A DNA stretch of 64,000 bases, taken from assembly GCF_000504305.1 (NCBI RefSeq), contig NZ_KI632512.1, positions 879,073-943,072 on the forward strand. Reading direction: 5' to 3'. Positions 1 to 7,344 of the stretch are shown piece after piece. Source of the DNA: Nitratidesulfovibrio termitidis HI1. GTDB taxonomy: Bacteria; Desulfobacterota; Desulfovibrionia; Desulfovibrionales; Desulfovibrionaceae. How positions within the stretch are numbered: the stretch's first letter is position 1; every line of letters starts with the position of its first letter. Under the pieces are notes generated by a model. That model searched no databases. It was given only the letters and a program-made list of their open reading frames with translations, and was not told where the DNA came from. The position numbers and the translations under genes were made by a program.

Positions 1-1429
1 ACAACACCATCCCGAAGGCCATGCATGCCGTCAGACAAATGGGCAGCAGCACGATATTCCCCGTGCTGATGACAGCCGCGGTTGTCAATATGGAATACGC
101 AAAAGAAAAAAACTCGCCATACCGCAGATAGACATCGATCTTCGGCTTGGGAGAACAGGCCTCGTCCGAGGATTTCGGAGTGCGGTTGAATTCCTCGTAA
201 ACCCCCAGCAGGGCACGGATGCCGCCGACGAAATAGTACAGGGACATGGGCAAGAAAAGCCCGATGTACATGTACACACACCCAAGCGTCTTCAACACCC
301 CCTTGCCGACGGCGAAATCCCTGCCCATGGGGGAGCCGACGATGTTGGCCACGCCCCAGACGGCGACAAGGACAAAGAACGCCAACGCGGCAACCATGAA
401 CCCTGCGCCCTCGAACTGGAAAAAAAGGGCAAGCGGCAGGCTCAGCAGGAACAAGCAATAGATGGAGGCCAGCAACAGCGACGAAAACATCATGGAAACA
501 GCATGCATGCGCTTGAGCATGGGCATCTTCTTCCTGAACATGCCGCCGCAGTGACGGAAGGCGCTGTGGATGAGCCCCCGCCCCCAACGTTCGCGCTGCA
601 CCCTGAAGGCGCTGACGGTTTCCGGCAATATGGACATGGAGACGACATCCCGCAGGTACGCATAGTTCCAGTCGTCAAGCTGCGCCTTGTACCCGATGTC
701 CACGTCTTCCGTGGCCGTGGCGGCCTTCCAGCCCCCCAGGGCCTCCATGCAGGCCCTGCGCCAGACACAGGAACTGCCGCTGAGGGATGCCATGTTGCCC
801 GCCTCGCTCAAGCCCACGGTGACGAACTGCTGATGCCCCATTTCCAGCGCCTGGAACTGCGTCAGGAAGGAAGCATTCCGGTTCTCGTAGTCAATGCCGG
901 TTTGCAGGAAGCCAAGGCCAGCATCCCTGAAACAGGGAATGGTCTTGAGCAGGAAGTCGGGCGGCGGGACAAAGTCCGCATCGAAAACCGCCAGAAATTC
1001 CGCCTCAATCCGCGCAGCGCCGTAGCTCAGGTTCCCTGCCTTGGCGCAACGGCGCGATTGCCGCTTCAGGTAGCGGATGTTCACGCCCGAGGCCGCGCGC
1101 GCCTCTGTCAACGCCCTGGCCATGTCGCTGGTGGCGTCCGTCGAATCGTCCAGAATCGCTATTTCCAGCTGTTCCCTGGGATATTGCAAGCTGCAGACGG
1201 CGTCGACAAGCCGCCCGATGACCCCGGATTCGTTGCAAACCGGCAGCAGAACGGCCACCTTGGGATAAAAAGTCTCATCCTTTTCAGGCAGCAGCGCAAT
1301 CTCCGAAAGTTTGCGCCGTTCAACCCGGCTGGAAATCCCGACCATCCGCAGTTCAAGCAGCACGTAAACCGCAAAGCAACAAATCACGAAGTAAAACATG
1401 AACTCCAGTAACAAGGCTAAAAACGGCAT
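1..1429 (-). CDS. GT2 membrane glycosyltransferase (cellulose synthase-like), partial
   Basis: The gene starts at ATG 1429 and runs off the left edge, leaving 476 codons. An N-terminal membrane helix (residues 1-25) precedes a GT-A domain with LLPVCNE, the metal-binding FDADF, the TEDVD motif and QRERWGRG (QxxRW). At least three further hydrophobic segments follow. This is the layout of processive or polyprenyl-linked family 2 glycosyltransferases that build and extrude polysaccharide at the inner membrane. A GAGGGG ribosome site lies just before the start and overlaps the stop of the upstream glycosyltransferase, 9 bp away, so the two are one transcript. The substrate cannot be told from sequence. 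Within the capsule locus it most likely adds backbone sugars on the cytoplasmic face. The C-terminus is not visible. Confidence 0.85.
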   Translation of the reverse strand, partial: MPFLALLLEFMFYFVICCFAVYVLLELRMVGISSRVERRKLSEIALLPEKDETFYPKVAVLLPVCNESGVIGRLVDAVCSLQYPREQLEIAILDDSTDATSDMARALTEARAASGVNIRYLKRQSRRCAKAGNLSYGAARIEAEFLAVFDADFVPPPDFLLKTIPCFRDAGLGFLQTGIDYENRNASFLTQFQALEMGHQQFVTVGLSEAGNMASLSGSSCVWRRACMEALGGWKAATATEDVDIGYKAQLDDWNYAYLRDVVSMSILPETVSAFRVQRERWGRGLIHSAFRHCGGMFRKKMPMLKRMHAVSMMFSSLLLASIYCLFLLSLPLALFFQFEGAGFMVAALAFFVLVAVWGVANIVGSPMGRDFAVGKGVLKTLGCVYMYIGLFLPMSLYYFVGGIRALLGVYEEFNRTPKSSDEACSPKPKIDVYLRYGEFFSFAYSILTTAAVISTGNIVLLPICLTACMAFGMVL

Positions 1430-1438
1430 CAATACCCC

Positions 1439-2533
1439 TCAGCAATCGACGATTTCACAAATATCCCGCAGGCGGTGCCCCCAGGTATGGGCGGAACGCA
1501 CATAGCTGGCCCCTTCTGCGGCACGCTGCATATCCTGTTTGTCCGGACCGTGCCGCATACGCGCGAACGTCTCCCTTGCTTCCTCCTGACTGGATACGAT
1601 AATGCAGTATGGAGCAAAAAATCTGCTTACACACAGACTTGGATTCGTCATGACAATGCCCCCACACGCAAGTATCTCAAGCAGCCTTCGTGAGCACATC
1701 GTCCCGGAATGCACGACGGAATTCACATTGATAGACAAGACATGCGCCTTGTACAACTTTCCCGTCTCCCAATACGGCACGCGCGGATGCACGCAGAGCG
1801 CGTCCATTTTCGGAAAGCGGAATTCGAAATATCGCGAAAAACGATCATGGTTACGATCGAAAACATCAATTCTTGCCCGGGCCTCGTGCGCCGCCTGAAA
1901 GAGCATATCCAGGTAGGAGCGGCGTTCATTCAATATCTTGCGATAGTAGCTTCCGGTGAAACAGGCGCTCGATGTCGAAAAGCCGAAACCATCAAAGCTG
2001 TGAAACATGGGCTGGTAGGCAATCATCAGGGGGGCGACCGTCGTGCTTTCGGGAACGACCGCGCGATAGCGCGGGACACACGTCACGTCCGTCGTGAAGA
2101 CATGGTCGAAGTGCCTGGCGACATCGATGAAGTGCTCGAAAAAGGCGGCGTCGTCCTTGTTCCAGAACACCGTGGGAATGCCCCGTGAGCGGGCGCACTC
2201 CACCACGCGCCGGATGGTTCCGGGCGTCGTGAAGCGCAACCAGCGCGGCTGCCTGGCCAGTTCGTAGCGCCAACTCCCGTTGGAGCCATGGAACGCCGAC
2301 TCCACGAACAGGAGGTCCGGGCGCCACGACCGCAGCACGTCGCGATAATTATCGGGCGTGACGTTCCTGACCTGGCATTCGATGCTCAGGCAGGTTTCGG
2401 TCAGATGGTCCGCGATGAGCGCCACCTTCAACCTGCCGAACTCCCCTCGCCGGTCGGTCACGACCGGCGGCTGGGGATATTTGTAGAAGGTCGTGCTGAA
2501 TTTCCGGACGAAACGACCGATCACCAGATACAC
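1439..2533 (-). CDS. CgeB-like family 1 glycosyltransferase
   Basis: This 364-residue protein resembles the CgeB/DUF3880 group of GT-B glycosyltransferases. An N-terminal Rossmann half begins at LKVALIADHL and includes the conserved FWNKDD segment. A C-terminal nucleotide-sugar half has the RLLEILACGGIVMTN stretch, and the protein ends with the typical HTWGHR motif. It is expected to be cytosolic and to act on the capsule glycan. The GTG start overlaps the end of the upstream glycosyltransferase by 13 bp, indicating translational coupling. The Shine-Dalgarno at this GTG is weak; a start about 35 codons further in, preceded by GGGGAG, is an alternative that would place the first beta strand right at the N-terminus. 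Donor and acceptor are unknown. Confidence 0.8.
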   Translation of the reverse strand: MYLVIGRFVRKFSTTFYKYPQPPVVTDRRGEFGRLKVALIADHLTETCLSIECQVRNVTPDNYRDVLRSWRPDLLFVESAFHGSNGSWRYELARQPRWLRFTTPGTIRRVVECARSRGIPTVFWNKDDAAFFEHFIDVARHFDHVFTTDVTCVPRYRAVVPESTTVAPLMIAYQPMFHSFDGFGFSTSSACFTGSYYRKILNERRSYLDMLFQAAHEARARIDVFDRNHDRFSRYFEFRFPKMDALCVHPRVPYWETGKLYKAHVLSINVNSVVHSGTMCSRRLLEILACGGIVMTNPSLCVSRFFAPYCIIVSSQEEARETFARMRHGPDKQDMQRAAEGASYVRSAHTWGHRLRDICEIVDC

Positions 2534-3846
2534 TCGCTTTGATTCCGCGGCCGCACCACATTTTCCACAAACGGCCGCCAGTTTCTATGCAACAACGCGT
2601 AGTCACGCGCCTTGCCTCCAAGCTCGACCAGCCTGGCGGGTTGACGCAAGGCCGCTTCAATGACCCCGGCAAGGCTGGCGGCATCGCCAGCCGTGAAAAA
2701 CCAGCCTGCGGGGTCGCTGCCGAGTTCGTCGCGAAAAACGGGCAAATCCGGCACGATCACCGGTTTGGCCAGGGCCAGGGCCTCCACCAGTTTGATGGGC
2801 GGCACGATTTCGCAAACCTTGAACGGCTTGCGGGGAATACAGACAAGGGCGCAGCCACGCAGGATTTCAAGCGCCTTCGCGGGCTCGACCCTGCCCGAAA
2901 ACTCCACGCTGCCCCCCTGCCCCAACCGGCGCACCTGCTCTTCCAACTCCTTTCTGGCTTCGCCCTCGCCGACGATTTTCAGGCGGATCCGCACGCCCCG
3001 CCGCGCCAGCAGCGCCACCGCCTCGATCAGCGTATCGAGGCCTTCGTAAGGCATGATCGACCCCGCATAGCCGATCGTGTCGGCCTGCCCCCCGGAAAAA
3101 GCGTGGCCGGGCCGCACGGCCGCGGGGTCGATGCAGTTGGGCAGCAGCGCCATGCGCTCCGGCCGCACGGCCCAATGCGACCGCGCATACCTGCCGAGTT
3201 CGCGGGAAATCACGAACAGCCTGTCCGCATGCCGGGCCACCAGCCCTTCCAGTTCCAGCCCCAGTTTGTAGCGCGCGGTATTTGCAAACCACGGCATGCG
3301 CGAGGCGCGCGTCAGTTCCCACAGGCCGCGCATTTCATAGTGGAACGGGATGCCCAGGCTGCGGGCGGCCAACAGGGCCGGCAAGGCATTGGCATGATTC
3401 GAGGCCGCATGAATGATGCCCACCCGCCTGGCCCTGGCCACCCGGGCGATCACCCTGGACGCCTGAACGGCGAACTGCAGCAGGTGGCGATTGTTCGCCG
3501 GCTGCCGGGCATGCGCATAGGCGATGCCGGCGACTATCGTCTCCTGCCCTTGCGGCTGGTCGACGCGGTCTTTCCTGTCCCAGGGGTAGCCGGGCCGCGT
3601 CAGCACATGGACGGCGGCCCCCGCATCGCGCAATGCGCAAAGCAATGCCTGGGTTCGCGTGGCATACCCCGAAATGTGATACGGCAACGAACTGGCCGGC
3701 ACATACAGCAAGCTGTCCGCAACCGGCTCGTAGACCGGCCTTGCGGCCCGTGGCAGATGCCCGCACAGCCAGCCCATGCCCCATGTGGTCACGCGCCGGT
3801 CCAGCGCGAAAAACCATTCGCCCTTCTTGAACAGCCCCAAGGTCAT
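2521..3846 (-). CDS. GT4 family glycosyltransferase
   Basis: A 441-residue GT-B enzyme. The N-terminal half carries SGYATRTQALLCALRDAG and VLTRPGYPWD; the C-terminal half has IGYAGSIMPYEGLDTLIEA and the acidic donor-binding segment CEIVPPIKLVEALALAKP typical of GT4 retaining transferases. The start is set at ATG 3846 because GGAAGGAAG lies directly upstream; a longer frame to 4131 would run through the deacetylase gene. It is a clear paralogue of the C-terminal half of the larger enzyme at 7345-9915 (shared SGYATR, VLTRPG and CE-V-P-K-EA motifs), so the locus has duplicated this transferase. It lies 29 bp downstream of the deacetylase in the same transcript. Sugar specificity is unknown. Confidence 0.88.
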   Translation of the reverse strand: MTLGLFKKGEWFFALDRRVTTWGMGWLCGHLPRAARPVYEPVADSLLYVPASSLPYHISGYATRTQALLCALRDAGAAVHVLTRPGYPWDRKDRVDQPQGQETIVAGIAYAHARQPANNRHLLQFAVQASRVIARVARARRVGIIHAASNHANALPALLAARSLGIPFHYEMRGLWELTRASRMPWFANTARYKLGLELEGLVARHADRLFVISRELGRYARSHWAVRPERMALLPNCIDPAAVRPGHAFSGGQADTIGYAGSIMPYEGLDTLIEAVALLARRGVRIRLKIVGEGEARKELEEQVRRLGQGGSVEFSGRVEPAKALEILRGCALVCIPRKPFKVCEIVPPIKLVEALALAKPVIVPDLPVFRDELGSDPAGWFFTAGDAASLAGVIEAALRQPARLVELGGKARDYALLHRNWRPFVENVVRPRNQSECIW

Positions 3847-3875
3847 CTTCCTTCCGCACGCTGGCGTGCGCCCGC

Positions 3876-4826
3876 TCACTGCGGCAATTCCGCCCTGGCA
3901 AGATCCACGGTGCGCGTGGTCGTGATCTTGCCGTGCGCGTGCAGGTCGAGAAAATCCGCCGTCGTGATGATATCGTAGTCCTTCGCCAAGCGCCGGACCA
4001 GCTTCCGGTAGTCTTCCAGCCGCTTGTCGTCCCGATAGACACCATGGCCGTTCTCGTCCCAGTACAACAGCGACCAGGAATGGAGCAGCAGGACAAGAAA
4101 CGAGCTGTCCCTGCCCAGGGTGTGCGGCCACAGGATACGCCAGGGCGGATTACGGAACCTGTGGGATACGGGAAATTGCAAGCGCCCCCACCAGTTGCGG
4201 CAGACGACGGGGTTGAACAGACGCTCCGTTGCCGGAACCTCGATAACCCCGTTGGACCAGCGGTAGGGATGCGGCGTCGGTTCGCCATAGGTACTCAAAC
4301 CATTGGCAAATGCGTTCATCGAGCCGTTGAACGACAACGCGATGCCCGCGCCCTTCAACGCGCGAATCGTGCTGGCATTCCAGCGGAAGGAACCCGCGCG
4401 AAACGCCCTGAGCGGTTTGCCCGTGACATCCGAAATAAACCTGCCGAAGTGGCTGACAACAAACAGGGCCTTTTCCGGCCCGTACTGGTTCATGAAACGC
4501 GGTCGATACCTGAAGCCGTGCGGCTTCCAGAAATCTTCGGGAAGATACTCCGGGTGGGCATGCAACTGTACGTCCTGCCCGGCGACATCAAGCCAGCGCA
4601 CGACATCGCGGATTTCGTCCTGATAGGCATGCGCACCGCAGACATCGACGAAAAAGACATGCCTGGCGTTCACTTCGTCGCCGATGGCGCACATTTCACG
4701 AATGCCGGCCGTGCCTCTGGCGTGCTGCCCCCAGACGAGATGCCTGACGTGCTCACCGGAAGCCCGCTTGGGCAGGGCCTCGGTGTCGACGGTGAGCAGG
4801 GCAAAGCGACAACCGCAGACACTCAT
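3876..4826 (-). CDS. Polysaccharide deacetylase (NodB-fold)
   Basis: A 316-residue member of the carbohydrate esterase 4 / NodB-homology superfamily. The first metal/catalytic motif is LLTVDTE near residue 12, and the histidine motif is QLHAHPE near residue 90, a slightly unusual spacing for the H-x3-H pair. The middle and C-terminal segments (FRAGSFRWN, FLVLLLHSWSLL) fit the seven-stranded barrel. No signal peptide is present, so it would act on a cytosolic, probably lipid-linked, glycan intermediate, removing N-acetyl groups from HexNAc residues. It lies in the glycosyltransferase run of the capsule locus. The AGGA upstream of the ATG is about 12 bp away, a weak ribosome site. Activity is inferred from fold motifs only. 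Confidence 0.8.
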   Translation of the reverse strand: MSVCGCRFALLTVDTEALPKRASGEHVRHLVWGQHARGTAGIREMCAIGDEVNARHVFFVDVCGAHAYQDEIRDVVRWLDVAGQDVQLHAHPEYLPEDFWKPHGFRYRPRFMNQYGPEKALFVVSHFGRFISDVTGKPLRAFRAGSFRWNASTIRALKGAGIALSFNGSMNAFANGLSTYGEPTPHPYRWSNGVIEVPATERLFNPVVCRNWWGRLQFPVSHRFRNPPWRILWPHTLGRDSSFLVLLLHSWSLLYWDENGHGVYRDDKRLEDYRKLVRRLAKDYDIITTADFLDLHAHGKITTTRTVDLARAELPQ

Positions 4827-5037
4827 AATGCTGTATATTCCTGTATGATTATCATTTTTTTACACACATCGTCCATGAGCAACGGAAAGAGCTATTTTAG
4901 GAACAGTTTTTCTTGCGCACCACGGGCGGCTTGCATCGCCCCGAAAGCAACACACAGTTCAACGGTAAATAGCACCTGCTTCTCTCATAGCCAGACACTC
5001 AGCCATGTTCCAAATGCAAAGGCGCTACTACCCAGCA

Positions 5038-6063
5038 CTACCGAATATTTGACACTCCTGCGCTGCCGTACAACACTTGGTCATAGAGTCGCGCCACGAG
5101 CGACACATCGAAACTCGACTTCATATAATGAACGCAAACCGCAGAATCCGCCGCCCACAGTCTTGGATTCCTTGAGTATTCAAGAACCTTGGTCGCCATG
5201 GCGTTAGTATCTGCATAAATCCAGTCGCTACGATAAACCTCGTCAGCCCCTTCCCAGTTGCGCATAATCGGCAATGCGCCTGAAGCCCCCCCCTCGGCTA
5301 CAGACTGATGAGTGCCTTCAAAGTCGCTAACCGACAGGATGAAACCTATCTTTCGATACCACTCCCCCATATTGGCGTCCCAGCCATCAAAAACAACCCC
5401 TTCCCTCAGAACGGGGTTGGACGTAATGCGATCCAACTGCTCGGTAAAATACTCCAACTCAGCCGGTCTATTTCTAAGCCATGTGTATTCTGTTGGGGAC
5501 TTCCCCTTAATGAACAATTTAAAACGCTGGTCTCGAGAACGGCATGCTTCCAGCACATCCAGTGCCAAGTCCAATCGTTTACGTTTGGGAGCGATACCAA
5601 CGATTCCTATATTATATATGCTATGGGCTGTTTTTTGGCGATTATAATACGCACAATCAATTGCATTTGGAATAACAAAAAACCTATCACGCAAACTCTC
5701 CCAGCCAAATTTATCAATTGCATCTCGGCATGTATGCTTCGAAACAAACACCACACAGTCTATATTATCCATTTTAGCCTGCTTTGGATATTCTGTCTCC
5801 AACTCCTGCAAATGAAAGCGGACAATCAAACGCTGTCCCTGGCGCTTGTACTGCGAATACCACACTGCATTTCCAAGAAACCATTCACAAAAAATAATAT
5901 CCGCCTTCCCTAGCAGGTCTTCGCTCTCCTTAATGTCATGTTTTTTATGCCCATCCCAATAATGTTGAATGACCTCGTTTGTTAAAGCAAAATGCGCAGA
6001 TAGCCCTTCCAAAAATTTAAGATCATGCCCAACAATGCCAAGAAGTGGAAATTTATCTGCCAT
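5038..6063 (-). CDS. GT-B family glycosyltransferase
   Basis: A glycosyltransferase of about 341 residues with the first strand FPLLGIVGHD, a hinge region FVIPNAIDCAYY, a donor domain starting IYNIGIVGIAPKRKRLDLALD, and the late motif SVSDFEGTHQSVAEGGASGALPI, the acidic donor-binding loop of GT1/GT4 enzymes. The start is placed at ATG 6063 because GGAG sits 9 bp before it and the first beta strand begins three residues later; an in-frame GTG at 6153 would add 30 residues but has no ribosome site. Base composition is clearly lower in GC than the flanking genes, as for the next two genes, suggesting recent exchange of this part of the locus. The sugar is unknown. Confidence 0.82.
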   Translation of the reverse strand: MADKFPLLGIVGHDLKFLEGLSAHFALTNEVIQHYWDGHKKHDIKESEDLLGKADIIFCEWFLGNAVWYSQYKRQGQRLIVRFHLQELETEYPKQAKMDNIDCVVFVSKHTCRDAIDKFGWESLRDRFFVIPNAIDCAYYNRQKTAHSIYNIGIVGIAPKRKRLDLALDVLEACRSRDQRFKLFIKGKSPTEYTWLRNRPAELEYFTEQLDRITSNPVLREGVVFDGWDANMGEWYRKIGFILSVSDFEGTHQSVAEGGASGALPIMRNWEGADEVYRSDWIYADTNAMATKVLEYSRNPRLWAADSAVCVHYMKSSFDVSLVARLYDQVLYGSAGVSNIR

Positions 6064-6167
6064 TGCAATCGGCTCCAAGCTTGCATATTCCACTCTCTTC
6101 AGCCCCGCACCAAGCCTGGGCACGAGAGATGCTCCACGTCCAACGCTGGCCACGTGCTACAAATTAT

Positions 6168-7262
6168 TCAACCCGCATGGTCCCTTTCAGAAGAAATACC
6201 AAGCGTTTCAATTATTTTTTGAGCCATCTCAAACGTTTCCGGACCATGCCCCCCTTTATCGCTATATATCCAACTCGTATGTCTTCCGAATCTGGACAAT
6301 CCGTAAACAGGCTCACCGCCCAATGAAGCCCAAAAAGGAATAAAATGGGCCTTGTAATGGTGAGCATCTAAATCGTTCTGAACAAGAAACACCCTCGAGT
6401 TGCACACATCACTCCAACGGGATGTCATATCAACTCTTCGTGCAAATCCATGACGAATTCTGTCTGCTGACATGTCCCCAAAACATGCCTGCCGCACCAA
6501 GGCCACTTGCTGGGATGCCAGATAAGCAAGACAGTCAGTCTGAGCGTTAATCGCGACAGCCAAGGAACCATCTACACTGGCAGCAAGAGCAAGCGCCGCG
6601 AACCCTCCTGCGGAAGACCCCCAAAAAACGATTTCATCCCTGGCAACCCCCTTACATTCGGCAAAGTTAGCAATGAGGCAAGCGAGTTCCTCAGTAGCGT
6701 CATGAGTCTCACTCCCCAAAAACCACCCTAAACGAAGAGCACTATTGCGCTCTAATGTTGGATCAGCGACGCAAAGCACACTACCTGGAAACAGCCCCCG
6801 ATGCGCCCACATCCACCTATTGAAGTAAGGCAATGTTATTGCCTTTCTATCAAGCGCACCTGGAAGCATAACAAAAAGTGCGGACGATTGGCCGGGAAAG
6901 TACAAGGCGGGGAAACTCCAATACTTTGCACGTAGCATACATGATATTCCGCAACCCTTTTCAGGAAGACAACCCGATGTGATTTCGACAGGATGTGCAA
7001 ACAAGAGAGGTGATTTGGCCTGCACGACAACACCGTCAAATTTCACAAAACCAACCACACGATAATAACCCGGGATCATATCTGTATTAAATTCATAAGT
7101 TGACGACTCAGAATACCCGGTATGCGCCACTCTCTCTCCGCTTCTATACACGTAGAAAGCGAACGAACAGGCACACGCAGCGCCCTCACAAATGATAGTT
7201 CTACAAAATAATGTAGAACCTACCAACTCAATCTCTATCCTATCAATAACAACGCCACTCAC
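6168..7262 (-). CDS. Alpha/beta-hydrolase-like protein of the glycan locus
   Basis: A 364-residue protein. The N-terminal 100 residues look like a beta-sandwich (alternating short hydrophobic strands ending SPLLFAHPVEI). The rest has an alpha/beta-hydrolase pattern: ALFVMLPGALDRK as the oxyanion strand, the nucleophile elbow WGSSAGGFAAL with Ser, FLVQNDLDAHHY as the acid strand, and GGHGPE supplying His. This would make it a serine esterase or acyltransferase, perhaps editing acetyl groups on the glycan; it recalls Asp2-type hydrolases of surface-glycan loci, but that assignment is uncertain. The GTG start is preceded by an excellent AAGGAGGTGA six bases away. No signal peptide is visible. 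GC is low, as in both neighbours. Confidence 0.65.
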   Translation of the reverse strand: MSGVVIDRIEIELVGSTLFCRTIICEGAACACSFAFYVYRSGERVAHTGYSESSTYEFNTDMIPGYYRVVGFVKFDGVVVQAKSPLLFAHPVEITSGCLPEKGCGISCMLRAKYWSFPALYFPGQSSALFVMLPGALDRKAITLPYFNRWMWAHRGLFPGSVLCVADPTLERNSALRLGWFLGSETHDATEELACLIANFAECKGVARDEIVFWGSSAGGFAALALAASVDGSLAVAINAQTDCLAYLASQQVALVRQACFGDMSADRIRHGFARRVDMTSRWSDVCNSRVFLVQNDLDAHHYKAHFIPFWASLGGEPVYGLSRFGRHTSWIYSDKGGHGPETFEMAQKIIETLGISSERDHAG

Positions 7263-7344
7263 ACCTCACCTCCTTTTCACAAAAAACGTCTTCAATATCT
7301 GCAACTGGGCCTGACAAGGCGAAAACATCCGCACACGTCCTAAA

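Noticed and set aside
2539..3978. Long plus-strand open frame (479 codons)
   Set aside because: It is antisense to the GT4 gene, is Arg/His/Gln/Pro rich and has no ribosome site; a by-product of high third-position GC.
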